Source: Tretioscincus oriximinensis (taxonomy: Eukaryota; Chordata; Lepidosauria; Squamata; Gymnophthalmidae). From it: 64,000 nucleotides of DNA. The DNA is taken from assembly GCA_022410635.1 (NCBI GenBank), contig JAJVDF010000124.1:2359710-2423709 (forward strand), written 5' to 3'. Every line of letters starts with the position of its first letter. Position 1 is the stretch's first letter. The notes under the pieces were generated by a model. It was not told the DNA's origin and did not search any database. It saw only the letters and a program-made list of their open reading frames with translations. Positions 1 to 54,731 of this stretch are shown here, one piece after another. The translations under genes and the position numbers were made by a program.

Positions 1-85
1 TGTNGTNAAGAGAAGAGCGGAAGGTTACGCTGCTTTGAGTCCCTTCGGTTTGAGAAAAGTGGGGTATAAAAAGTAATTTAAGCAA
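1..85 (+). repeat. 3' tail of a tRNA-derived SINE (SINE-2 family)
   Basis: The text 'GCTTTGAGTCCCTTCGG ... GTGGGGTATAAAAA' matches the tail of the better preserved copies at 55779 and 61732. The 5' tRNA-like part is off the window. Confidence 0.6.
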
Positions 86-174
86 CCATTTTGCCCATAT
101 TAGCTCATAAAGTTGTTGGTTGCTTGTACAGTATAATGTGTGTCATTTTTAAAAAAATATTTTAATTGATTTTT

Positions 175-939
175 GCATCATTAAATCATAAGAACATAGC
201 CATACTGGATCAGGCCACAGCCCATCAAGTCCAGCATTCTGTGTCACACAGAGGCCCACCAGATGCACCTGGGCAGTCCGAACAGAGGAAAGCAAAATAT
301 GCTCCTGTTCATGACTCCCTGCAAATGGTATTTTAGAGTCCTGCCTGTTGCTCCATCCCGGAGGCAACATCCAGACACCCATCCTAGTATCCATTTATAC
401 CCCTGGTGTCCCTAAACCTTTCTAGTCCTGTCTTGAAACTATCCAAGCTGTTAGCTACCACTACCTCTTCAGGAAGTAAATTCCACAGGCCGATGACCCT
501 CTGGGTGAAAAAATACTTTCCTTTGTCTGTTCTCACTTTTCTACCCAACAGTTTTAAGGAGGCCTCCCTGGTCCTTGTGTTGTGTGATAGAGAAAACATT
601 TTTTCTCTATTCACCCTGTCAATCCCATACATGATTTTGTACACTTCAATCAGATCACCCCTCAAACGTCTCCTTTCAAGGCTGAAGAGGCCCAGACGTT
701 GCAGCCTTGCTTCATAAGGGAGGTGCTCCAGACCCTTGATCATTTTTGTTGCACTTTTCTGCACCTTCTCCAGTTCCAAAATATCCCTCCTGAGATGAGG
801 TGACCAGAATTGAACACAGTATTCCAAATGTGGCCTCACCACAGATTTATAAAGAGGTAAAACAACATTTGCTGACTTGTTTTCGATTCCTTTCCTAATT
901 ATCCCCAACATGGAATTTTGGGATATCAATTGTCTAAAG
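175..939 (-). mobile_element. CR1-type LINE, 3' end with C-terminal part of ORF2
   Basis: The - strand frame ending near 384 reads a typical CR1 reverse-transcriptase C-terminus, with the motifs VRPHLEYCVQFW, KMIKGLEHLPYE, LGLFSLERRRLRGDLIEVYK and FFTQRVIGLWNLLPEEVV. It is followed by a 3' UTR that ends near 175. The frame is open for about 190 codons, so this is a fairly well kept 5'-truncated copy. The hAT-like element starting at 940 cuts its upstream end. Confidence 0.85.
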
Positions 940-1617
940 CAGAGGTTCTCAAACTTATTTTGTCTACCGCCCACTTCGAGAATTAATTATTTTCTAGCGC
1001 CCCCCAAATTTTTTTACTTTACTACATCTTAAGAATGGATTTGTGGGATTTTCAATAAATCCATATTTTATATATTCCGCGCTATACTGCCGTTTCTCCT
1101 TTTTTCTTCCGACATAATTTTGTCTTCAAAAATGCCGAAGTAAAGAATTGAGTATTAAAAACTTGCTAATGACACCACTCACAGTATTCCCCACCGCACG
1201 TACAGCACTTTCCCTAGTCGCTAAATTCACTTGTTTTCGTAATATCGTCGAATGACATGACTGGCTGGATGGCTCGCGCGCTTTTATATGAGGCAGCGGG
1301 CGGGCCTAGTACTTTCGAGAATGGACTAGAACTTCTCGCTTCGCGTTGGAGCTCACCGCCATCTATGGTACAGTTTGACAGCTATCGGACAGGAAATAGT
1401 TACTGTCTAGTCCCCTAGGTTGCGCTACACGAGGAAACGCGTGTTAAGCGTAAAGGAGCGGTAAAGTTTGTGTTAAAAGCAAAAAAAAAATTTTAATTAG
1501 CCATTGCCCCCCCTAAACCGCTTCAATCCCCCCCAATCTTCTCTGTGCCCTTCACTGCCCACCTATAGGCCTCCAGCACCCACAAGGGGGCGTTATTGCC
1601 CACTTTAAGAAAGACTG
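940..1617. mobile_element. Non-autonomous hAT-like DNA transposon with 8-bp TSD
   Basis: The element starts CAGAGGTTCTCAAACTT and ends AAGAAAGACTG, giving short imperfect inverted CAG...CTG ends. The 8-bp direct repeat GTCTAAAG flanks it at 932-939 and 1618-1625, the TSD length of hAT elements. No transposase frame is visible in its 678 bp. Confidence 0.75.
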
Positions 1618-1779
1618 GTCTAAAGTAACATAAATACGCATTTTTTCATACATCAGTTTCTTTAACATGTCAGAGCATATAAATAAATATAGTTTGACTT
1701 TTTCTTAATATATATNTGTCCTCTAAATACTTAATACCTCATATCCACAATCCCATACCCTCCCCCCTCCCCAATATCC

Positions 1780-2230
1780 TCTGGGAGANAGAATTAGATT
1801 TTTTAAATTGGTCTATTAATTTTATTGCTGCCAAAAGTTCGGGGCCACCCCAACAATTAGATTGACAGTATATCAAGAATTTAGTCCAGTTTCTTATCCA
1901 TTTCTTTCTATCCATGTTATGCGCTTGTTCGGCTAAGAAATCTCCCGTCAGCTAGTCCGCCAGGTAATGTTGCCAACTTTGCATCTGCCATTTTGTTGAG
2001 TCCTTCCGACCCAATGACGGCCTGAGTCGCAATCACCATCTGTCCCAGTAAATATTTATCATCGTGAATTATCACTCGGTGCATTTGAAAGATTTCTGTC
2101 TCTTTAGTTTGAATAATGGGATATCCTACAATGCTTTCAATCTCTACCCATATGCCATTCCAAAACAGTCTTACAACCTGGCATTCCCAAAGCAAATGTG
2201 GGTCATTAAGGCTTTCTGGGGGAAAGAAGT
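1780..2230 (-). mobile_element. L1-type LINE ORF2 C-terminal fragment
   Basis: The - strand frame 2195..1917 (LFWNGIWVEIESIVGYPIIQTKE) aligns with the clearer L1 C-terminus at 3650..3119 (NYWNMIWQSIENILGYPIRRTKE). It is an older, broken copy of the same family. Confidence 0.65.
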
Positions 2231-2499
2231 GTAAACTGTAAAGGAATGCTACAGGATCCTCTTGCTAGAAATTCTGTATCCAAACCAACAGTTACTTTTC
2301 TGACATCTTCTAGGGAATTACACTGCCATTGAACTATGGTCATTCCTGAATATAAGCTAGTATAATTGCCTTGTTCATTTAAATGAGATCAATCAAGTAG
2401 CTGGCTCCTAGTCCCATTCTCCTGAGAATCATTCTCCAATCTTCCTGTTTAATATATCTCTCCTCCATTAAAAAGTCTGCTGGGTAACCCTTGGCTATC

Positions 2500-2600
2500 C
2501 CAGTCCCATCTACTTCACGAGATGGCTGTTGTGAAGAGAAGAAGGTTATGTAAGCCACTTCAGGTTGAGCAATGCCGGGTATAAAAACNACTCTTCTTCC
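2500..2600 (+). repeat. SINE 3'-part fragment
   Basis: The words CCCATCTACTTCACGAGATGG, TAAGCCACTT and GGGTATAAAAA resemble the 3' halves of the SINEs seen elsewhere in the window. It is short and diverged, so the family is uncertain. Confidence 0.4.
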
Positions 2601-2702
2601 TGTTTCCTTTTTACTGGGTGGGGCTAATGATGTTTGGTTCATTGTTCAATGTCACTGGATTCAGTATGACTGGCGCTTCCCCTCCTGCCACCTCGTTTTC
2701 AG

Positions 2703-46854
<44,152 letters not shown>

Positions 46855-47294
46855 CATTGGGCCCGTCTCGTTAGGCCTCGGCTCCTGGCCCCGAGCGGAG
46901 TTGAGAATGTTAAATGTGTTTGTGATGCCAACGAGAGAAGAAACTTGGCAGATGAACTGTTATTTTCCCAATCTAGCAGCTTCTGCTTCGGAAAGAAGTC
47001 CAGTGCCTAAAAAGTTCCACACGTTTTTAGAAGCTGCCTTGTCCTGTGCCGTTTTTTTTTTACCAGCCTCCAAGGTTTCTGGTTTCCTCCTGCTCGCATT
47101 TGCTGCTTCAATGACTGGCAAGACTTCCTCCTGGAGCAGCTTCCGCCTGAGCCCCTTTAGTCCAAAGCAACGTTTTCAGAAGTCATGGCCACGTGTGGGG
47201 CCGAGGGCCATCAGGACAGCGAACTGGCAAACTCCACAAAGAAGCAACACTTTCCGGTTTCCAACCTTGCCTTAAACTTTTAAAATTTTTAAAG

Positions 47295-47411
47295 ACTTCT
47301 GCACTGCAGCTTAATCTGGGCTATATCTTGGAGTAAGGGAATACTATCGTAGGCTATGGCAGGCCTCCATTCTAAGATATAGCCGATAAGGCTCAGTGCA
47401 GGAAGGGCCTT
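47295..47411. repeat. Small palindromic MITE in the KIF4A 3' UTR
   Basis: CTGCACTGCAGCTTAATCTG...GGCTATATCTTGG is inverted at CTAAGATATAGCCGATAAGG...CTCAGTGCAGG. A sister copy lies at 62030-62130 (GGGCTATATCTTGG ... GATGTAGCCCAGAATAAGG). Confidence 0.75.
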
Positions 47412-47512
47412 AGGTAGTAATTTCTAGTGGGTCCGAAGCAAAGTAATTTAATTTCCTCTCCTCTAAACAATTTTCTGTAGAAACTGTTAGCACTGACTAA
47501 AAAGTTGGTATT

Positions 47513-47950
47513 ATTAAGAGGGTCGTAGGAGAAATGATTTGTTCTATAATGGATTAAATAATTGTATATGTTTTCTCCATGTTTTAAGTCTTACTGTTGT
47601 TTGTTGGCTCTAATAAAGTTGTGAATTAATTAGTTGAAATCAGGCTGTGGTTGTCTGGGTCTCTTTAGCCTTGGGTGCATAGGGTGGGGATGGTGGCTGG
47701 AGGATATGGAGACCGTGGCTGCATCCACAGAGCCTTGTCCTGGGCTGTCCCTCAGAATAGGGGCCTGCCATAGTCTTCACTGGCATGTGGATGGCCAAGC
47801 TCTGTCCCGAGATGTGACCCAGAACAGGGCTGTGTGTGGACAGGGCCCAAGGGTATCAGTGGCTACTAGGATGGCCTCCTTCTGCTTCAGGCTGCCCAGG
47901 TGCAATTGATGAGCCACTGGGTGAGACAGAAGGTTGGACTAGATGGGCTG
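47513..47950 (+). repeat. 438-bp direct repeat left of copy F (includes KIF4A poly(A) signal)
   Basis: Equal in length and about 98% identical (about 9 differences counted by eye, no indels) to 53840-54277. It holds the end of the KIF4A 3' UTR and downstream sequence, ending GACTAGATGGGCTG. Confidence 0.9.
47612..47617 (+). terminator. KIF4A: KIF4A poly(A) signal AATAAA
   Basis: AATAAA in GGCTCTAATAAAGTTGTG, followed by a TTAG/TG-rich stretch. A second copy lies at about 53939 in the duplicated segment. Confidence 0.75.
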
Positions 47951-48086
47951 GTAGGACCCTCTACTTGTTGTCGGTCCTCCCGCCGATCAGGCCGCACCAC
48001 CTCTCGCCGATCCTCGGACCCCGGACCCTGGGAATTTTGGGCTCGCCCCCCCTTCACCATCGGAGAGAGAGACTTTCAAGACCTTT

Positions 48087-50209
48087 GTGGACAAATTAGT
48101 AGGGGTGTCCCGCCTCCCTTCGGGGTCGCTAGCCCCCTCTCTATGGTCTGACCACCAACAGCGCAGCGGTCGGCGATCGGAAGAGCCTTCCCCGAGTGTG
48201 TCAACTTATCTTCCAATGGCCAGCTCCGAGCCCCCGGGCAGTCGTCTACCCATGGCGTCTATTTCTGATACCCCGGCCCTCACCAAAGGTAATATGGTGA
48301 AGGAGCCGACCGCGCCAAAAATGGGCGCCTCAACTGCCGAGCCTACTGTGCAGCCGTCGCCCCGCGCAAAGCTGCGCTCAATGCATCATTTGAAACCGGC
48401 AGCCATGCCTCCGGCTGAAACCACAGGCCAAGCCCCGCGTAAGCAGGCGCATGGAGCACCGGCGCCTCCTCGCCACGCCCCATTCAATAGCGTGGCGGAG
48501 CATGACCCGGCGCAGCAGCCGGGCAATATGCCGAGCGTGCCGCCAACTTCCAGCGTGGCGGCCGCCGTTTCTCCATCGGAGCTTAATAGCCTGAGGCACA
48601 TAATGGAGGGCATGCTGGAGTTTTTTAAACGCTAGTCCGCGGCCGTTCCGGCTTCCCAGCCCCCAATCGCCCTGCTCCGGGACATTTTTCATGTCCGATT
48701 TGGCCGAGGATTCGGCATCGGATAGGGGCCGTCCCGTGGGAAGGCTGCAACAGCCACGTTCACCCAGGAGCCCAGACGCTTCCCCACCATGGGTCCGGCG
48801 CAAGGAGGACTCCAAGGCAACTTCCCATTGCCAAAGCAAGGGGAAGAAGGCTTCGAAGCCCGACGGTGAGGCTTCCAAGCACAGACGAAGGGATGCGGGT
48901 AAATGCAAACGCTCCCCAGGGCAGGAGGCTCAGCTTTCTCCGGTCCCGTCCCCTCCTTCCGCAGCCCCTAAGAAACCCTTCTGCAAGAGAAAGCACCTGT
49001 AGCTCCTGCCGGAGGTCGAGGAGTTCCCTCCCTCTCCTTATTCCACTGCTGGCCTTTCGGAATTTGTCGTGGGTCTGTCCAGCGATGATGAGGCCTTCCT
49101 GGGCCTTCCTAGGGATCCCTCACCCATCTTCCGGAGGCCTTCTCAGACCTCTTTGCCCGAGGATCAGGAAGACTCCTCTGCAGCTGATCCTCCAGTTTCT
49201 TGCTAGGTGGCGGTGCCCTGCCTTTTTCCCTTGGACGAGTTCCCTAAACTGTTGGCCAAGATGCTGCCCTCTCTTAATATGAAGCCGGTCCAGGCCCTGC
49301 TAGATGACCTGGTCGAAGAGCTCACTAACTTAATGCTTTCTCCTGTCCAGTCTCCACCTTCAGCACCTTTCCCAAAATCTTTCCGGAGGGAGGTGCTAAA
49401 AGAGTGGGAGACCCTGAATCATGCCACGAAAATTCCACCCATACCGCGGCACTTCTTTTCTGGGGATATGGGGGAACCTGACTTGTGGAAGGTTCCCCTG
49501 GTGGACGCCCCGGTCTCTGCGCTGGTCTCACAGTGTGTGGCCCCCAAACCGGGGGATACCCTGCTAAAAGACCAGGACAAAAAGCTAGAGACCACGCTTA
49601 AGCGTGAGTTTGAGACTGAAGCCCTCATTACGAAGTTGTGTGCCTCCCTGTCCCTCTTTGCAAGAACGGGTCTCAAGTGGTCGGATGCCCTCCTTGCTGC
49701 TGGTATCCTGCCTGGCAAGCTTCTAGGCCACTGCAGTACATAAGTAAAGCTCTGGCCTTCCTTGCTGACACCACCTTCGATACTCTTCTCCTAGGTTCTA
49801 GAGCTATGATCTATAACGTTGCCGCCAGGAGAGCTCTCTGGCTCAAGTTCTGGAATGTTGACTCCACCTCCAGAGCCAACCTGGTGGCGTCTCCGTTTGT
49901 TTGCGGCCTCCTCTTTGGAGATGATGCGCTTAAAGCTATTCTTGTAGAATCTCGGGGGAAGAAGAAGGTGATGCCTTCTCGTCCTGCACCACACTCTTCG
50001 GCTTCCAACTCTGGTAGGGACAAGAAGTTTTCCTCCTCTAGGAGGAATTACGGCTTTTCCAGACCATACTTCCCCTCCAACCGTTATCAGCGACCTTACT
50101 CTCCTGGATATAGACCAAACTGGAATAGGCCAAGACCCCAGGGGCAGCCGCCCAAGCAACATCTCTCTGGTGGTTGGGGTCAATCCTTTAGATCTCAGAA
50201 AAGAGATTG
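48087..50209 (+). pseudogene. Copy F gag-like ORF
   Basis: Pro/Ser-rich N-terminus; SELNSLRHIMEGMLEFFKR then TAG at 48633. The next frame carries a basic segment (48691-49002). From 49207 it reads VPCLFPLDEFPKLLAKMLPS, LNMKPVQALLDDLVEELTNL, FPKSFRREVLKEWETLN and AVFAKPGDT-like text. The last part (49740-50209) has RRALWLKFWNVDSTSRANLV and an Arg/Pro/Gln-rich tail ending RSQKRD. Two or more stops and one frameshift break it. Function by position and family: nucleocapsid-like ORF1 of DIRS. Confidence 0.82.
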
Positions 50210-50219
50210 ACTGGAACTG

Positions 50220-51123
50220 GTGGGAGGCAGGCTGGCATCCTTTGCTGACGCCTGGTCCTCCCTGGAGGTGGATCCCTGGGTCCAGAGTGTGCTCTCCTCT
50301 GGCTACTGTTTAGAACTGGCTTCCTCTCCACCAGACAGGTTTCTCCAGTCTCTCTCAGCAGCAGGCTCCATAAAGAATCGCCAAGTCAGGTTGGAGCTTG
50401 ACAGACTGCGCTCGATTGGCGGGGTTGAGTCGGTTCCACACCAGGAGAGGGGCTCTGGGGTGTATTCGTTCTTTTTCATGATTAAAAAGCGTTCCGGGGG
50501 TTGGCGTTCAATTTTGAATTTACGTTTTATTAATAAATTCATGTTTGTTAAAAAGTTCAAAATGGAGACGGTTCAGTCTATTCGTTTATCCATCCCACCC
50601 AACCAGTTCCTGATTTCTTTGGACCTTGGATGCATACATGCATATCCTTATTCACCCAGCGCACAAGAAGTTTCTCCAGTTTGCCCTAGGCGCCTCCCAC
50701 TGGCAGTTTAGAGTGCTCCCTTTTGGCCTCTCTAGCGCCCCCCGGGTGTTCAGTAAAGTGGTAGACCAGATTATTGGGCTTCTTAGACTCCAAGGAATCA
50801 GCATTTATGCCCACCTTGACGATCTACTTCTCGTTGCGGATTCGGCCAAAGAAGCTACAGAGGCAGCCTCAGTCACTATCCAATGCTTTCAGGAACATGG
50901 GTTCGTCATCAACTGGAAGAAAAGTTCCCTCTCTCCCTCTAAAAGTCTAGACCACTTGGGGGTTCATTTTGATACTGCTTCCTTCTTGGTCTGCCCGGAC
51001 TCAGAGAGAGTGACCGTCATCACTACTCTTTCTCTGACCTGCCAGGAAGCCTCTGCCCCCTCCCTTGCTCTTCTAACTAGGATCCTGGGAAAAATGGTTT
51101 CAGTCTTTGACATATGTCCTTGA
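50220..51123 (+). pseudogene. Copy F reverse transcriptase, one frameshift
   Basis: RT fingers and palm: GSGVYSFFFMIKKRSGGWRS, ILNLRFINKFMFVKKFKMET and FLISLDL. A frameshift near 50625 leads to AYMHILIHPAHKKFLQFALG, HWQFRVLPFGLSSAPRVFSK and IYAHLDDLLLVADSAKEATE, the catalytic x-x-DD box, then HLGVHFDTASF. A stop at 51121 separates it from the RNase H frame, which continues in the same phase. Confidence 0.87.
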
Positions 51124-52092
51124 TCTCGTTTCCACTCCAGACAGTTGCAATGGTTCCTGCTCCCTTACGCTCGCCTCATTGCAGCCAAAATCCCGAGACT
51201 CCTTCGCCTCTCAGTTGAGGTCAGACAGTCTCTTGCTTGGTGGTCCTCGGTCGCCCAGTTGTCAGTGGAAGTCCCTCTCTCGGCACCCGAGAAAGTGGTC
51301 GTTACCATGGATGGCAGTTTAGCTGGCTGGGGCGCTCACTGCCAGGGTAGAACAGCGCAAGGTGTCTGGGATCCTGCTCTCACGTCTAGATCTATTAACT
51401 GGTTGGAACTGAAGGCTATTCATTTGGCCCTACAGGCCTTCGCTCACCTCTTAAGGGGCTCCCAAGCTTTAATCAAAACCAACAATTCCACGGCCAAGGC
51501 TCATATTAACCATCAGGGTGGTACTAGATCCAGGCCCCTAATGAAGCTCTCTGGGGTAATCTTCTGGGCGGAACCTAATGTGTTATCTTTGTCCGCTCTT
51601 CACATCCAGGGAACCCTGAATACGACGGCAGATGCCCTCAGTCGACACTCCCTGCCGCCAATGGAATGGGCCCTCAACCTGGAAGTATTCCAGGATCTTA
51701 TGCAGCATTGGGGGACGCCGGTCCTGGATCCCTTCGCCTCCCCAGACAACGCTCAGCTCCCACGCTATCTGACATGCTTCTTCCATCCCCAAGCGGAAGG
51801 CATAGATGCTCTGACAAATCCCTGGCCCATAGGCCTGCTGTATGCCTTCCCGCCTACCCCTCTCATACACAGATTTCTGGTCCGACAGCGTTGGTCACAA
51901 TCTACATTAATCCTGATTACACCTTTCTGGCCACACAGGCCTTGGTTCCCACTCCTTCGTAGCCTCGCCATTGCAGAACCGGTCCCACTGCCAGGCTGTC
52001 ACAACCTCCTATCTCAAGCCGGGTTCCTCCACCCTGACCTGACCTGGGTTTCACTGACTGCGTGGAAGGTCAGAGGTCGCAGTTCCGTTTAA
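51124..52092 (+). pseudogene. Copy F RNase H and post-RNase H (methylase-like) region
   Basis: RNase H: VVVTMDGSLAGWGAHCQGRT (first Asp), INWLELKAIHLALQAF (Glu), LIKTNNSTAKAHINHQGG (Asp of TDN is replaced by Asn) and LHIQGTLNTTADALSRH (His/Asp). After it come WGTPVLDPFASPDNAQLPRY and PWPIGLLYAFPPTPLIHRFL, the region many DIRS elements carry after RNase H and which some authors liken to a DNA adenine methylase. The 315-codon frame 51145-52092 is the longest DIRS frame in the window. Confidence 0.85.
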
Positions 52093-52185
52093 TGGGGTAC
52101 CCCTAGGACGTCATCTCTTTAGTCTCAGATAAAAGACCGTCTACGTGTATATAGTTCTACTTGGAGAGTTGTTTGTTCATGGGCT

Positions 52186-53138
52186 ATGGGTTCAGGGTTG
52201 GACCCCTTCTCCCCCCCCCCCCCGCTCGGGGCCATTTTAAGTTTCCTTCAGCAGGGTGCTGCTCAGAGTCTTGCCTTTTCTACCCTAAAACGCCATGTGG
52301 CAGCCTTAGCCTCAGTTCTCGATTTGACTGCAGACAGACCTCTGTCCACTCACCCCCACATTCAAAAGTTCCTTAGGTCTGTTAAGTTGGACAGGCCTCC
52401 CCGTGTTCACCGTTTCCCAGTGTGGCGCCNCCATACTGTTCTCAGGGCCCTCACGTCAGCACCCTTTGAACCTCTAGAGGAAGCTTCTCTCCTTCACCTT
52501 ACCTATAAGACGGTATTCCTTCTGGCTATGGTTACTCCTCAAAGGGTGTCAGAGCTAGCCGCTCTCTCTCTCCACCCACAATACTTCCAGGTATCCAAGG
52601 ACCTTATCACCCTTAGGACCAACCCACTGTTTCGCCCCAAGGTTGACTCTAAATTTCATAGGGATGCTTTCCTCTATATCCCTTCTTTCTGCTCCAATCC
52701 CGAGTCACGCTTGGAGGAATACTGGCATACTTTAGATGTCAGGAGGGCTCTGCTTGTCTACGTTAAAAGAACAAAGCCTTTCCGCAAGACGGAATCTATT
52801 CACCCTTTTCCATGCCATTAAAAAAGGGTCATCCCACTTCCCCCCAAACGATTGCTTATTGGGTTGTGGAATGCATACAAATGGCGTATCGCCTCTCGGG
52901 TAAGACTCCTCCGTCTGGCATTTGTACACACTCCACCAGGTCAGCAGCAACCTCTTGGGCCTTCTATAATAGGGCTTCCCTCGAAGAGGTCTGTGTGGCC
53001 GCGACTTGGAAAAACCCTTCCACCTTCACGCGCCATTATAAACTAGACATCTTCCGGTCTGGCAGGGGTTCGATGGGAAGGGTCATTCTCCAAAACATTT
53101 TCTATGGGGCAGGTGATGATGGGGAAAACTCCTCCTAG
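52186..53138 (+). pseudogene. Copy F tyrosine recombinase, one frameshift
   Basis: The core-binding part STLKRHVAALASVLDLTADR is followed by the catalytic domain. MVTPQRVSELAALSLHPQYF holds the first Arg (about 52543). YWHTLDVRRALLVYVKRTKP follows. After a frameshift near 52815 come GICTHSTRSAATSWAFYNRA (H-x-x-R) and STFTRHYKLDIFRSGRGSMG (Tyr about 53036), with stop at 53136. All catalytic residues of the family are present, so only the frameshift and one N codon disable it. Confidence 0.87.
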
Positions 53139-53164
53139 TCACCCGCCCGTTTCTGGGATTTTGC

Positions 53165-53275
53165 TTTGGTACGTCCCATTGTCTGACATCCCTTCCCGGT
53201 TCCGTCCTCTGTGAAATGAACACCGGTACTTACCTGAGGTGGTGTTCAAGAGGACGGAGAGGGAAGGGATGTCAT
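53165..53275. repeat. ICR of copy F
   Basis: ACGTCCCATTGTCTGACATC...GGTTCCGTCCTCT (complement of the missing left end) followed by CGGTACTTACCTGAGGTGG...AGAGGACGGAGAGGGAAGG (complement of 53780-53838). Confidence 0.85.
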
Positions 53276-53388
53276 CCCTCCCATATCTAGGGAGGAGTTT
53301 ATTCCATTTTTTCTCCGGTTATATGCTTGGTTTGATTAGTTATTCGGGCCTCTGCCCTTCTGGTTGGTTCCCTTAAGTTAATCTAGGG

Positions 53389-53566
53389 CAGGGGTGGGCA
53401 ATTAATTTTTCCCAAGGGGCCGCATGAGAACTTGGGGTGGTTTTAGAGGGCCGGACTAATATAGTTAACTCAGTTCTACCCAATACTGTATATAACTCTG
53501 AGCTAAGAGGGGCGGGCCGGTCAGAGACAGTAGGAGGGCCCTCGGGCCGCCCCTTGCCCAGGTCTG
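53389..53566. mobile_element. hAT MITE inside copy F with 8-bp TSD
   Basis: 178 bp with ends CAGGGGTGGGCAA and TTGCCCAGGTCTG. ATCTAGGG occurs at 53381-53388 and 53567-53574. Ends and TSD are diagnostic of hAT. It inserted after copy F. Confidence 0.92.
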
Positions 53567-53585
53567 ATCTAGGGTATTCTCACTC

Positions 53586-53591
53586 AATAAA
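53586..53591 (+). promoter_or_regulatory. AATAAA in copy F before the right ITR
   Basis: AATAAA in CACTCAATAAACTTCAG, at the same relative place as 18380 in copy B. It is a candidate poly(A) signal of the DIRS transcript. Confidence 0.5.
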
Positions 53592-53839
53592 CTTCAGTTT
53601 TGGCACCCTCTCTGATATGTGTGTTTCTTCTTTTTTCGGTCAAGTTGTTTACATATCTATCTCCTACCTACTTTTGGCTCCAGAAGACTGGGGCTCTATT
53701 CCCTGGCACAGGGGGTTTGTGGGTAGGAATATTCCATTCTGTTGCTTCCTGCAGGGGCTCTCATAGATTAACCCACTGTCTGACATCCCTTCCCTCTCCT
53801 TCCACTTGAACACCACCTCAGGTAAGTACCAGTTTTCAT

Positions 53840-54277
53840 ATTAAGAGGGTCGTAGGAGAAATGATTTGTTCTACAATGGATGAAATAATTGTATATGTTT
53901 TCTCCATGTTTTAAGTCTTACTGTTGTTTGTTGGCTCTAATAAAGTTGTGAATGAATTAGTTGAAATCAGGCTGTGGTCGTCTGGGTCTCTTTAGCCTTG
54001 GGTGCATAGGGTGGGGATGGTGACTGGGGGATATGGAGACCGTGGCTGCATCCACAGAGCCTTGTCCTGGGCTGTCCCTCAGAATAGGGGCCTGCCATAG
54101 TCTACACTGGCATGTGGATGGCCAAGCTCTGTCCCGAGATGTGACCCAGAACAGGGCTGTGTGTGGACAGGGCCCAAGGGTATCAGTGGCTACTAGGATG
54201 GCCTCCTCCTGCTTCAGGCTGCCCAGGTGCAATTGATGAGCCACTGGGTGAGACAGAAGGTTGGGCTAGATGGGCTG
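53840..54277 (+). repeat. 438-bp direct repeat right of copy F
   Basis: Second unit of the repeat at 47513-47950, including another AATAAA near 53939. Beyond 54277 the sequence is unique (CGGCCTATTCTGGCAGCTC). Confidence 0.9.
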
Positions 54278-54339
54278 CGGCCTATTCTGGCAGCTCTTTT
54301 GTTCACTGATGCAAGGAACAGAACAATCACGTAGCACTG

Positions 54340-54731
54340 GTTAAAATAGGAAAAAAACATGGTTTATTTGCTCTCAAAACTCCTTTTTTAAATTTGTTCT
54401 CTGAAACACAAAATAGTTTTGAATAGAGTAGTGAAAGCAACAGCTTAAGTATTTGGAAAAGAAGAATTTTTGGCTTCTCATTCCAAAGCCATTTCATTAG
54501 ATGCTCTGCTTACAGTTAACTGTCACAGCGGCTGGGCCTAGAAGGAGCTAANGGAGCCCTCTGGCCAATGGACTGCTGCGCACACAGGGCTTCAGCCAAA
54601 GTAACAAGTTATCCGCCTCTCTGTGGTCCTGGAAAGGCCTCAGAAACATCTGATGAAACATCTGCCTGACATCTGCGCTTCCCTTCGGGCTCTTGGAGAT
54701 TTCAGGGGCTCCTGATGCAGTCCGTGGCGGC
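54340..54731 (-). other. TAF9B: TAF9-family gene 3' UTR
   Basis: From the stop at 54732 down to just beyond AATAAA (54368..54363 on -). No interspersed repeat is seen in it. Confidence 0.7.
54363..54368 (-). terminator. TAF9B: TAF9-family poly(A) signal AATAAA
   Basis: On - it reads GCAAATAAACCATG. It lies about 365 bp after the stop. Confidence 0.65.

Larger units (their letters stand above)
46855..47635 (+). other. KIF4A: KIF4A 3' UTR
   Basis: From the stop to about 15-20 bp beyond AATAAA at 47612. It contains a palindromic MITE (47295-47411). Its last 120 bp belong to a 438-bp segment repeated at 53840. Confidence 0.8.
47951..53839 (+). mobile_element. DIRS-like retrotransposon copy F (most complete coding set, left end missing)
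   Basis: Begins inside the element at the point matching about 14149 of copy B, so the left ITR is absent. Then gag, RT, RNase H, post-RNase H region, tyrosine recombinase, ICR (53165-53275), AATAAA (53586) and right ITR (53680-53839) ending CACCTCAGGTAAGTACCAG. A 178-bp hAT MITE is inserted at 53389. Same subfamily as copy B, and the least decayed of the four. Confidence 0.92.

Noticed and set aside
48378..48908. 176-codon - frame
   Set aside because: It is antisense to the GC-rich gag N-terminus of copy F. Such shadow frames are expected there.
47513..54277. 438-bp repeats as a target-site duplication or LTR pair of copy F
   Set aside because: They contain the KIF4A 3' UTR, so they are host sequence and not LTRs. 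The length is far outside known TSDs and DIRS elements make none.
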